This document shows, in pieces, positions 6,981 through 14,778 of a stretch of 64,000 nt of DNA. Below the pieces are notes generated by a model that ran no database searches, was not told the DNA's origin, and worked only from the letters and a program-made list of their open reading frames with translations. The first letter of the stretch is position 1. The number at the start of each line of letters is the position of its first letter. The stretch is from contig CAFBRK010000313.1 of assembly GCA_903231505.1 (NCBI GenBank), forward strand, positions 1 through 64,000, read 5' to 3'. This stretch comes from Olavius algarvensis associated proteobacterium Delta 3. GTDB lineage: Bacteria; Desulfobacterota; Desulfobacteria; Desulfobacterales; CAFBRK01. Position numbers and translations under genes: made by a program.

Positions 6981-8825
6981 ATGGAATCGCCCTGGAAATC
7001 ACTGACGGTGCCCCTTGACCGGGTGTTGGAGAAAATCCGGCCCGGTATGAGCATTTTCCTCGGTTCCGGGGCGGCAGAGCTGCGCACGGCCATCCGGTAT
7101 CTGCTCACCCACGGCAAAGGACGTCTCGAGGACCTTGAACTGATCCAGCTCATGAGCTTCGGTGAAGCCATCTCCGATGAGGCCCGCAACGCCGGGCATG
7201 TCCGGCTGAAGACCTTTTTCTCCGGCTGGCATGCCGAATCTGCCATATCCGACGGCCGGGTGGATTTTATCCCCTGCCGCTTCGTCCACATTCCCAGACT
7301 CATCAGCTCCGGATTGATCCACATCGATGCGGCCATCGTTCAGATTACACCGCCCAACGAGGCGGGATATTGTAGCCTCGGGGTCGCCGTCGATGCGGCA
7401 CGGGAGGCGATGGAACAGGCCTCTTTGAACATCGGAGAAATCAACCCGTGTGTGCCGTTCACTTTAGGCGATACCGTCGTCCCCATGTCGGAATTCGATT
7501 TGCTGACGATATCGGAAGAACCGCCATTGTACTTCCAGCGCCCGGAGACCGATGCCCTGATGGATCGCATCGCATTCAATGCCGCCACTCTCGTTGAGGA
7601 CGAAAGCTGTGTCGCCTTTTCCACCGGCCCGTTATTTCGATCCTTTGCCCGGCAACTCGAAAACAAGCGGCACCTGGGCGTTCACTCGCCGTTTTTCACC
7701 GATGCCTTGATGGATCTGGTAAACAGCGGTGTCGTGACGAACCGGCGTAAAGAGACCCATCGCGGCAAGTCCCTGACGTCATACGCCGTCGGCAGCAAAT
7801 CCCTCCTGAACTGGCTGGACCACAACCCGCTGGTGGAGTTTCAGTCTGTCGACAAGGTTTACAGTTCCTCGTTTATCGGGCGCAATCCAAAATTTGTGGC
7901 CCTCATCCCGGTCCGAAAGGTCGATCTTTACGGGCGGATTTACCTCCAGAGCGGTGAAAGCGGGCTTTCCATCGGATCCGCAGAGATCATGGATCTCTTC
8001 AACGGCACCGAGCTGTCCGACGGCGGTCATGCGATTTTTGCGCTGCCCAGCCGGTATCGTGACGGCCATTCCAACATTCTACTTTCCATCGCAGATCATC
8101 CCAACCAATTCAGCCTGTTCGAATCGGTCCGGACCGTCGTCACCGAGTACGGGATTGCCCACCTGGAAGGCTGCACGGTTCGGGAACGGGCCCAGGCGCT
8201 CATCGACATTGCCCATCCGGACGATCGAGAGCGGCTCGTGAACCAGGCCAAGGCGGCCCACATCCTGTACGCCGATCAGATCTTTCTGGCCGAAAGCGGA
8301 AAGCTGTATCCATCGGAAATCGCGGCGGAGCAGGCCACCCGCAAAGGCCTGACGGTGCGCTACCGGGCCATCAAACCGTCGGACGAAGAAGGCATGCGTC
8401 GTCTCTTTTACCGGTTCTCCGATGACTCCGTCTACTCCCGGTACTTTCACTCGGTGCGTGTCATGCCCCATTCGAAAATCCAGGAATACGTCAACGTGGA
8501 CTGGCATCAGGTGATGTCAATTATCGGGATGGTCCGTGAGGAGGGAGAAGAACGTATCATCGCCGAGGGCCGATATATCCGGATCCCCGGTACGGAAAAC
8601 GCGGAAGTGGTGTTTGTGGTGGATGAAGACTACCAGAACCAAGGCATTGCCACCTCCATCTACCGGATGCTCGTTCAACTTGCCAGGGAGCGCGGCATCA
8701 AAACCTTTCTGGCCGATGTACTGTTTTCCAACGCCCCCATGATGAAGGTCTTTCACAAGGGGAACCTGCCGGTGCGCGCCTACCTGGAGGCCGGTACCTA
8801 CCACCTCAGTATCGATCTGAAATAA
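6981..8825 (+). CDS. CoA-transferase/acetyl-CoA hydrolase-GNAT fusion
   Basis: A 614-residue two-domain protein. Residues 1 to about 440 match the acetyl-CoA hydrolase / 4-hydroxybutyrate CoA-transferase family: IFLGSGAAELRT at the start, ITPPNEAGYCSLGVAVDA, HNPLVEFQSVD, and TEYGIAHLEGCTVRERAQAL. From about 450 a GNAT acetyltransferase domain begins (VRYRAIKPSDEEGMRRLFYR) with the acetyl-CoA loop DEDYQNQGIATSIYRML. Fusions of this kind have been described elsewhere. Placed after prpE, the CoA-transferase part may handle propionyl/acetyl-CoA, and the GNAT part may acetylate a protein lysine. The ribosome-binding site is weak. Confidence 0.85.
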   Translation: MESPWKSLTVPLDRVLEKIRPGMSIFLGSGAAELRTAIRYLLTHGKGRLEDLELIQLMSFGEAISDEARNAGHVRLKTFFSGWHAESAISDGRVDFIPCRFVHIPRLISSGLIHIDAAIVQITPPNEAGYCSLGVAVDAAREAMEQASLNIGEINPCVPFTLGDTVVPMSEFDLLTISEEPPLYFQRPETDALMDRIAFNAATLVEDESCVAFSTGPLFRSFARQLENKRHLGVHSPFFTDALMDLVNSGVVTNRRKETHRGKSLTSYAVGSKSLLNWLDHNPLVEFQSVDKVYSSSFIGRNPKFVALIPVRKVDLYGRIYLQSGESGLSIGSAEIMDLFNGTELSDGGHAIFALPSRYRDGHSNILLSIADHPNQFSLFESVRTVVTEYGIAHLEGCTVRERAQALIDIAHPDDRERLVNQAKAAHILYADQIFLAESGKLYPSEIAAEQATRKGLTVRYRAIKPSDEEGMRRLFYRFSDDSVYSRYFHSVRVMPHSKIQEYVNVDWHQVMSIIGMVREEGEERIIAEGRYIRIPGTENAEVVFVVDEDYQNQGIATSIYRMLVQLARERGIKTFLADVLFSNAPMMKVFHKGNLPVRAYLEAGTYHLSIDLK

Positions 8826-8850
8826 CAGGCGTATAATAGTTCTGTAGCGA

Positions 8851-8955
8851 TTGCCAAAAATATGTTTCCTTTAAGTTAAACGTGTTTCTGTCAACACACC
8901 TCCGTGTCGAGAGAATGCTCACCCGTAGATGCTCGAGGTCGGGATCGCTATCGGT
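8851..8955 (+). repeat. Dispersed repeat, copy 2
   Basis: Second 105-bp copy of the block at 2228-2332, colinear without gaps and differing at about 12 positions. It begins 26 bases after the CoA-transferase gene. Confidence 0.75.
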
Positions 8956-8967
8956 TCTAGACAGGAC

Positions 8968-9070
8968 GGCTATCTTTGAAGTCGATACCGATTCCGAACC
9001 CGATACCGATCCCGACGACTCCGGTATGTTGGCATTCGTATACCATCTCTCAATCGGAACGGAATTCTGA
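8968..9070 (+). pseudogene. Short relic of IVP-type gene C-terminus
   Basis: The frame reads IFEVDTDSEPDTDPDDSG and ends at 9070. Acidic D-T-D-S-D-P repeats like this form the tail of four-helix-bundle IVP proteins, and the relic directly follows copy 2 of the flanking repeat, as at 2370-2535. Here almost the whole gene has been lost. Confidence 0.4.
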
Positions 9071-9437
9071 CATCTGCTATAGAAGGGAATAAGGCCGGTA
9101 CGGTGACCGGCCCTGCGTTACGGCTGATGATTCCGTTCCGATTCGTTTCGGGATAACGATTTACCGCGGAGCCGCAGAGGACGTAGAGATGAGGATAGTT
9201 TTGATTTTCGCTGACCCTTGGGCTTCGCTCAGGACAGGGAGGACGAAAAGCAAAAAGGCACTCGTCAGAAAATAGAAATCGTTGCAGCATTTGTGAGGCA
9301 GCTCTTTTCCAGAATCCCCCTCTCAGGGATTCTGAAAAAATTAAAACCTTCTCTGCGCACCCTGCGTCTCTGCGTTAAGAATGTATTTGGTAATCCGGTT
9401 TCAACACACGTCAAACGCAGCATATTTCTGGCAACTG
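9071..9437. other. Repeat-rich intergenic
   Basis: No gene. It contains CCGCGGAGCCGCAGAGG near 9164 and CTGCGTCTCTGCGTTAA near 9363, fragments of the 'ctctgcgtctctgcggt' type scattered in many Desulfobacterota genomes, and a GGCTTCGCTCAGGACAGGG unit near 9222. Confidence 0.45.
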
Positions 9438-11234
9438 TTAGAGTAGGTCGTGAAACCGGCGGGATAAACTCTCGACTCTCCCTTGGGCACCGCACTCTTT
9501 GAACACGTCGATGGCTTTGCCGAGATGGTCTTTGGCCACCTGACGGTCTCCTTTCCGGATCTGCAGCTCGGCATACAGCGCATAGTGCTTCCCCAGATGG
9601 AGAGTCAGGCCGTTTTGTCGATCGGTATCGATCGCCTTTTGAATCCAGCCTTCCGCTTCATCCAGATGCTGGTCATCGATGTCCATCAGGATGTCGCCGA
9701 TGTACATCGGCATTAATCCGGCATTGAAGAGGACCTGGTTGTCTTCGTAATATCGATATAGCGATTCCAGGTCCACGGCCCGCTTGTCATCCTCCCGGGT
9801 CAGGGCATGTCGAAACACGTAGGTCGACTGAGGATAGACCCCCCGCTCGATGAGAAGCTCTGAATGTTTAAGCACCCCCAGGGTCGCCTGCAAATCCTCT
9901 TCCGGAAAGCCGGCAACCCGTTCAATCAGACGATGGCTGAACTCTCTTTCAATAATCGACCCGATCTGCAGCAGTTCCTTTGCGGGTTCTTTCAGGGTAT
10001 CGACACGGGCCATGATGACATCGCTGATGGTGGACGGGATGGACAATTCTGCCAGATTTTTGGCCAGCCGATAGGTGTCCTCTGTTTTCGTTATGATGTT
10101 CAGATCCAGAAGGGATGTCACAAACTCCTCGACGAAAAAGGGAACCCCTTCGGTTTTTTCCAGGATCAGGGTTTCCACTTTGCGATCCAACGTTCTCGTG
10201 TTTAACAGGTGGACCACCATGGACAGGCTCTCACGCCTCAGCAAACGATTTAGACTGATCTGGCAATGATAGGATTTGAAACTCCAGGCCGGCACAAACT
10301 GGGGGCGATAGGTAAAGATCAATAATATCCGGGCGCCCGGCACGTAGCTGAGAAGATCATGGAGCAAATCGATGGAGCTGGTATCGGCCCAATGCAGATC
10401 TTCGATCGCAACGATCAAGGGGCGGATCTCCGAACCTTTGATCAATATCTGGAGGACCGCCTCATTAAGGCGTTCTTTCAGTGATTGCAAACTGATCGTG
10501 AACCGGTCCAGCCCGGAGTCTTTTACGGATAGAAGCTCCAGCAGATAGGGCATTATGCCAGACTCTTCGATTTCCAGGAATTCCAGCCCTTCCACGATCC
10601 GCTGCCGAACGGCACTGTCCTCGTCGCCCTCCTGGATCCGAAAGGCGGATTTCAGGATATCGATGACCGGATGATAGGCGACACCCTTGCTGTAGGAAAG
10701 GCACTTTCCTTCCAGAAAAAGCACATCCTCATGGGTCACCGACTTTCTGAACTCGTACAGGAGGCGGGACTTTCCCATTCCCGCCTCGCTGACGATGGAA
10801 ACGGCCTGGCCGTTGCCGGCCTTGGCGCGTTCAAAGCTGTCCGCCAGCAGTTCCAGCTCCCGCTCTCGTCCCACAAGAGGGGTCAGGCCCCGCTCGGCAC
10901 TGACATCGAACCGGGTGCGGCGTCCACTGGGAGCAATCACCCGGAAAACCTTGATGGGTTTTTCCGTTTCGATGAGTATCTCTTCGGCGACAGCCTCAAA
11001 ACGGAAAAACCCCTCGGTGAGCTTGAAAGTCTCTTCGGTAACGTAGGTGGTGCCGGGGGCTGCCAGGGTTTCCATCCTGGAGGCCAGATTGATGGTGTCC
11101 CCCATGGCAGTAAACTTGACACGCAAATCGTTGCCGATGGCGCCCACCACCACCGGTCCCGCATTGATGCCGATGCGAAGCAGAATCGGCGGAAGCTCCA
11201 GCTCCGCTCCAACCTTCTGACTGAGTTTGATCAT
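9438..11234 (-). CDS. Truncated adenylate-cyclase-like/AAA ATPase protein
   Basis: A 598-residue protein of the class III cyclase plus large ATPase type. It starts inside the cyclase domain (RIGINAGPVVVGAIGNDLRV, then FTAMGDTINLASRME), so the first half with the metal-binding Asp motif is absent. Next come an ATPase with Walker A SEAGMGKSR and Walker B LIVAIEDLHWAD, and only a short TPR-like C-terminus; the segment after YVFRHALTRE appears to jump over several repeats. Family members are usually over 1000 residues. Its ATG overlaps the stop of the upstream response regulator by 4 bases. Probably a decayed gene or a signalling ATPase without cyclase activity. Confidence 0.7.
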   Translation of the reverse strand: MIKLSQKVGAELELPPILLRIGINAGPVVVGAIGNDLRVKFTAMGDTINLASRMETLAAPGTTYVTEETFKLTEGFFRFEAVAEEILIETEKPIKVFRVIAPSGRRTRFDVSAERGLTPLVGRERELELLADSFERAKAGNGQAVSIVSEAGMGKSRLLYEFRKSVTHEDVLFLEGKCLSYSKGVAYHPVIDILKSAFRIQEGDEDSAVRQRIVEGLEFLEIEESGIMPYLLELLSVKDSGLDRFTISLQSLKERLNEAVLQILIKGSEIRPLIVAIEDLHWADTSSIDLLHDLLSYVPGARILLIFTYRPQFVPAWSFKSYHCQISLNRLLRRESLSMVVHLLNTRTLDRKVETLILEKTEGVPFFVEEFVTSLLDLNIITKTEDTYRLAKNLAELSIPSTISDVIMARVDTLKEPAKELLQIGSIIEREFSHRLIERVAGFPEEDLQATLGVLKHSELLIERGVYPQSTYVFRHALTREDDKRAVDLESLYRYYEDNQVLFNAGLMPMYIGDILMDIDDQHLDEAEGWIQKAIDTDRQNGLTLHLGKHYALYAELQIRKGDRQVAKDHLGKAIDVFKECGAQGRVESLSRRFHDLL

Positions 11235-11713
11235 TTCCCGGCGGAACTGATACGCAAGCCCAGGGATGAGAGCCGGTCTTGAAGAGCGGACTTTTCGCGC
11301 ACCAGGGTCTCCAGGCTTTCGGTGTATTCGCGAAGCTTTTCCCGGATCAGGCGCCGCTCGCGCGCCTTGTGGACCGCAATTTTAAGGATATCGTCGTTGA
11401 TCGGCTTGGTGATGAAATCGGTGGCGTCGTGCTTGAGACTCCGAATGGCCAGATCCATGTCCCCGTGTCCGGTGATCATGATGACTTCCGCCTCCGGGTT
11501 TTCGTGCTTGATCCGCCGAAGCAGATCCACACCGTCGATACCGGGCATTTTGATGTCGGTCAGCACGATGGGCGGGTTTTCCCTCTTGAATATCTCCAAA
11601 GCCTCGGAGCCATCTGCCGCCTCGAATACGCGATATCCGGCATCCGCAAGGGAGATATGAAGAACCTTCCGGATCCCTTCTTCATCGTCGACAAGAAGGA
11701 TTTTGTCTTCCAT
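11231..11713 (-). CDS. Response regulator with C-terminal coiled coil
   Basis: A 160-residue protein. Residues 1 to about 120 are a receiver domain with the acidic pocket (LLVDDEEG), the phosphoacceptor Asp in VLTDIKMPG, TGHGDMD and the Lys in FITKPI. The rest (REKLREYTESLETLVREKSA) is a helical segment of the kind that links receivers to output domains. It is close in sequence to the receiver at 17928-18560. The start at 11713 has AGGATGGG upstream. It is translationally coupled to the truncated cyclase/ATPase; the output domain may have been lost in the same rearrangement. Confidence 0.8.
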   Translation of the reverse strand: MEDKILLVDDEEGIRKVLHISLADAGYRVFEAADGSEALEIFKRENPPIVLTDIKMPGIDGVDLLRRIKHENPEAEVIMITGHGDMDLAIRSLKHDATDFITKPINDDILKIAVHKARERRLIREKLREYTESLETLVREKSALQDRLSSLGLRISSAGK

Positions 11714-11784
11714 GGGCACCCATCCTGGAAGCGGTAAGTGGTGTGAGAAGACGCAGCTGTATGCCGTATACCAGGCGTTGAAAT

Positions 11785-11880
11785 GCAAATGCCTAAAGTG
11801 CCTAAAGTGCCTTAAATGATTAAGAAACCTTCCTAATTAAAGTTTAGGCATTTTAGGCACTTTAGGCATTTCAGGCATTC
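11785..11880. repeat. cctaaag inverted repeat cluster
   Basis: GCCTAAAGTGCCTAAAGTGCC (from 11791) is mirrored by TTTAGGCATTTTAGGCACTTTAGGCATTT (11843-11871). The two arms can fold into a long imperfect hairpin around an AT-rich centre. It may act as a terminator for the regulator at 11946-12296, or be a REP-like repeat; similar cctaaag fragments occur near 4217 and 26097. Confidence 0.65.
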
Positions 11881-11945
11881 TAACTCACAATTCCCTGGTG
11901 TCTCGTGCATACACGCTGACGAACAAAACACGGATGGTGTTGATC

Positions 11946-12296
11946 CTACCCGATCGTATTCTTGACAATGCCGATGAGTTTCTCCGGGTCGAAGGGTTTG
12001 GGGATATACGCCAGTGCCTTGGGAATAGCGTGATCCCCGTCGATGCCGCTGATCACGATGACGGGGGTGTTTTTAAGATTCTTGTCTTTCTGGAGTTGGC
12101 GATAAAATCGTGGGCCCCATTCATCCGGCATCTGAAGATCGAGGGTGATCAGATCCGGTTTTTCCCTCTTGACGACCTCCAGCCCTTCGGTGGTGCTGTT
12201 GGCCGTGCAGGTTTCATAACCGTTGTCGCTGAACACCGCCTGAAGATATTTGACGACGATCGGATCGTCGTCGATGATTAAAATTTTCTTTGGCAT
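11946..12296 (-). CDS. Single-domain response regulator
   Basis: A 116-residue stand-alone receiver: LIIDDDP acidic pocket, LITLDLQMPDEWG with the phosphoacceptor Asp, VISGID and AYIPKPFDPEKL with the conserved Lys. It has no output domain. GGGGAGAG precedes the ATG at 12296; the longer frame to 12473 runs into tmcA and is rejected. It is 38 bases downstream of tmcA, so probably the last gene of the tmc transcript. A receiver next to tmc also occurs in Desulfovibrio vulgaris, from memory of that genome. Confidence 0.86.
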   Translation of the reverse strand: MPKKILIIDDDPIVVKYLQAVFSDNGYETCTANSTTEGLEVVKREKPDLITLDLQMPDEWGPRFYRQLQKDKNLKNTPVIVISGIDGDHAIPKALAYIPKPFDPEKLIGIVKNTIG

Positions 12297-12334
12297 AATC
12301 TCTCCCCTGTTGGCCTGACGGTTCAGATGATCGA

Positions 12335-12721
12335 TCAACCTCTCTGGTGGCACTCGCCACACATGATCGGTCCTTTTTTTTGTTCCAGGTGGCAGCCCTT
12401 GCAATTGACGTGAAATGCCTTCATCAAACCGGGTTGACGGCCTTCGGCGTCCAGCCCGTGACAATCCGAGCAAAGCTGATCCTCGGAGGATTCATCTTCA
12501 ACCAGCTTCCCCTCGTCATCATAGACATGATGACACGCATTGCAGTCTTCGATCTCGGCTTTCTCGTTGTGCTCCTCATGAACAAACACGGAGGGCGGTC
12601 GCTGGGAATTTTCAAATGCACTGGCGTCCAATACGACGATGTCTTCCTGGGACCAGGCGGTGACCCAGAGCAAGGTCGAAACAGTCAAAACGAGCGATAC
12701 GAGGATTGCAGCCTTTTTCAT
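12335..12721 (-). CDS. tmcA: Tetraheme cytochrome c3 (TmcA)
   Basis: A 128-residue periplasmic cytochrome with an N-terminal signal peptide (MKKAAILVSLVLTVSTLLWV...AWS). Four CXXCH heme motifs are visible: CNACH, CSDCH, CKGCH and CGECH, the set expected for tetraheme type II cytochrome c3. In the Tmc complex TmcA receives electrons from hydrogenase or formate dehydrogenase through type I cytochrome c3 and passes them to the membrane. It lies 18 bases after tmcB, confirming its identity. Confidence 0.93.
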   Translation of the reverse strand: MKKAAILVSLVLTVSTLLWVTAWSQEDIVVLDASAFENSQRPPSVFVHEEHNEKAEIEDCNACHHVYDDEGKLVEDESSEDQLCSDCHGLDAEGRQPGLMKAFHVNCKGCHLEQKKGPIMCGECHQRG

Positions 12722-12739
12722 GGGGCGGTCTCCTTATGG

Positions 12740-14074
12740 TTACTCGGGCTTTTCCATGACGTCATAGAGAATGTCGCCGAAAAACTTGATATCGAGTCCA
12801 ACGCCGTAATGATGCACAATATCGTGCAATCCACTGTGGCAGTTGTGACAGGGGGTGATCAGGGTTCTGGCCCCCCGGGTTTTTGCGGCAAACAGTTGTT
12901 CGGCTTTGATCCGATTCCCCTGGATGCGGGTCATCTTGTAGGGTGGTCCGCAATTGATCACCCCGCCCCCGGCGCAGCAGCAGTAATTGTGTTCCCTGTT
13001 GGGTGTCATTTCGACAACTTCCTCGCACAGCTGCTGTGCCACGTACCTCGCTTTTTCCTCGAGACCGGCACCGCGCACCACGTTGCACGGATCGTGCAGG
13101 GTGACCGGGGAGTCGAATTTTTTGGCGATCTTTATTTTTCCTTCTTTCAGAAGCTCATAAAAAAAGTCGATGGCATGGACGATGGGGATTGGCGGCATCT
13201 GCCAGCCCAGCCAGCGGTTGCCCATGTCGTACACCGATCGGAAGGCATGGCCGCATTCGCCCATAACGACGCGTTTGACCCTGAGGCGGGCGGCGGTCTC
13301 GAAATGGGACCGCTTCAGCCTGCCCATCAGTTCGTAATCGCCTGTGAACATGGCCATGTCGCTGTTGTCCCATCCGGTGGTCGCCGGCATGGTCCAGTCC
13401 ACACCGGCCACATCCATGATCACGGCCGCCTGGTAGATCAGCTGGGCCTGAAATTTGGGTTCCGGGGCGATGACGCTGTACATGATGTCAGCGCCCTCCT
13501 TCTCCAGGGGAATCCGAAGGGTGGGGATTTCCGCCTGGGCCTCCTCCTCCTGCCACTGGAGCGTGTCGGGCCATTCGTCGCCCTTTACCCACATCTGGTT
13601 GAGCATCACCGAGTGGCTGTGGGCCGTGTCCTGGATGTATTGCGGGGTGCATCCCAGTTTATGAATGACGCGCCGGACAACCGTCATCAGATAGGCGATG
13701 TCGATGCCGAAGGGGCAGTATTGGGCGCATCGCTTGCAAAGATTGCATTGGGTGTGGGCGACCAGTGCCGCCTGCTGCATGAATTCGGGAGAGACCTTTC
13801 CCTTTTTTCGCAGCATCTCCCAGATGGTCTGCTTCACCTTTCCCACCGGCGCAAAGTGCGGATCGTTGTCGTGGGAGAGATAATAGTGGCAGGCCTCGCT
13901 GCACAGGCCGCAATGAATGCATGTTTCCACATAGGTGTGCAGCCGTGCTCCGGTCTCCCCCTTTATCACGTCATTGATGACCTTTTCGATTTTCTCCGGA
14001 GTCAGGCGGGCGATGCCGCTCGAAAGACCGATATCGGGAGCCTGGGGGCTGTCCGTCTTTGCAGGTTCTGACAT
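12740..14074 (-). CDS. tmcB: Tmc complex HdrD-like iron-sulfur subunit (TmcB)
   Basis: A 444-residue cytoplasmic subunit related to HdrD. Two ferredoxin-type motifs lie in the N-terminal third, CIHCGLCSEACHY and CNLCKRCAQYCPFG. The C-terminal part holds CCG-type Cys clusters: LHDPCNVVRG, YCCCAGGGVINCG and TPCHNCHSG. These ligands carry [4Fe-4S] clusters, including an unusual heterodisulfide-reductase-type site. It passes electrons between TmcC and an unknown cytoplasmic acceptor. The start at 14074 (MSEPAKTDSP) is preferred over 14272, which would overlap tmcC, and it has AGAGGAGA upstream. Confidence 0.92.
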   Translation of the reverse strand: MSEPAKTDSPQAPDIGLSSGIARLTPEKIEKVINDVIKGETGARLHTYVETCIHCGLCSEACHYYLSHDNDPHFAPVGKVKQTIWEMLRKKGKVSPEFMQQAALVAHTQCNLCKRCAQYCPFGIDIAYLMTVVRRVIHKLGCTPQYIQDTAHSHSVMLNQMWVKGDEWPDTLQWQEEEAQAEIPTLRIPLEKEGADIMYSVIAPEPKFQAQLIYQAAVIMDVAGVDWTMPATTGWDNSDMAMFTGDYELMGRLKRSHFETAARLRVKRVVMGECGHAFRSVYDMGNRWLGWQMPPIPIVHAIDFFYELLKEGKIKIAKKFDSPVTLHDPCNVVRGAGLEEKARYVAQQLCEEVVEMTPNREHNYCCCAGGGVINCGPPYKMTRIQGNRIKAEQLFAAKTRGARTLITPCHNCHSGLHDIVHHYGVGLDIKFFGDILYDVMEKPE

Positions 14075-14109
14075 GATTCGATGTCTCCTCTGATTCGAGT
14101 AATCTCGGG

Positions 14110-14769
14110 TTACCAGTCTCGGGTGTGCCGCACCCCGCCGAACTCGGACCCCATGTAGGCCCGCGTAAACGGTGAAAAGATCATGTGGCTGAGCCGGGTA
14201 AAGGGTATCGCCATCAGCATGATCTCGCCGGCAAGAATGTGCAGAATCAGCATGAGCTGATAATTGATCCACTGGTGATACGCCAGAAAGCCCGTAATAA
14301 ATGGGGCGGCCACAATGGCCAGGATGATGTAGTCCGATGGGTAGGTCACGAACTGGACTTCAGGGGATTTCAGCCGTCGAACCAGAAAATAGATACAACA
14401 GCCGATGACAATCAGCGTCATGACATCCGCCCATCCTTCCGGAAGGGACCACCAGCTGATATTCCATGCCTCGTCAAACAAGATGATGTGGGCCAGAAGG
14501 AAGATCGGTGTGATGATCAGACAGATGTGAAACGCGAACGTGACGATGGTCAGAACCGGCTTGCGGCGCCAGTTGGTGGTCGCAAAGGGGATCATCCAGC
14601 GGAAAATGGACCGGAAACTGTACTTCCAGCTCATGTAAGTGTAAATAAAGGGTTCTTTCTTATTGATCAAAGAAAACATACGGATCAACCGAAAGAGCCA
14701 CCCGCCGAAAAACACGATAAATGCCACCCACACCAGCGGACCCGCGACAAAGTTATACACGTCGTGCAT
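14110..14769 (-). CDS. tmcC: Tmc complex membrane cytochrome b subunit (TmcC)
   Basis: A 219-residue integral membrane protein with about five or six hydrophobic helices (e.g. FVAGPLVWVAFIVFFGGWLF, TIVTFAFHICLIITPIFLLA, YIILAIVAAPFITGFLA, LMLILHILAGEIMLMAI). Histidines within helices (FAFHI, LLAHI, LILHI) could ligate b hemes, as in NarI/DsrM-type subunits. It anchors TmcA outside and TmcB inside and moves electrons across the membrane to menaquinone or TmcB. It lies 9 bases after tmcD and 35 before tmcB. Confidence 0.92.
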   Translation of the reverse strand: MHDVYNFVAGPLVWVAFIVFFGGWLFRLIRMFSLINKKEPFIYTYMSWKYSFRSIFRWMIPFATTNWRRKPVLTIVTFAFHICLIITPIFLLAHIILFDEAWNISWWSLPEGWADVMTLIVIGCCIYFLVRRLKSPEVQFVTYPSDYIILAIVAAPFITGFLAYHQWINYQLMLILHILAGEIMLMAIPFTRLSHMIFSPFTRAYMGSEFGGVRHTRDW

Positions 14770-14778
14770 GTTTTCCCC

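Noticed and set aside
12347-14071. 574-codon plus-strand frame opposite tmcA-tmcB
   Set aside because: Shadow frame; the minus strand carries the heme and iron-sulfur motifs of tmcA and tmcB.
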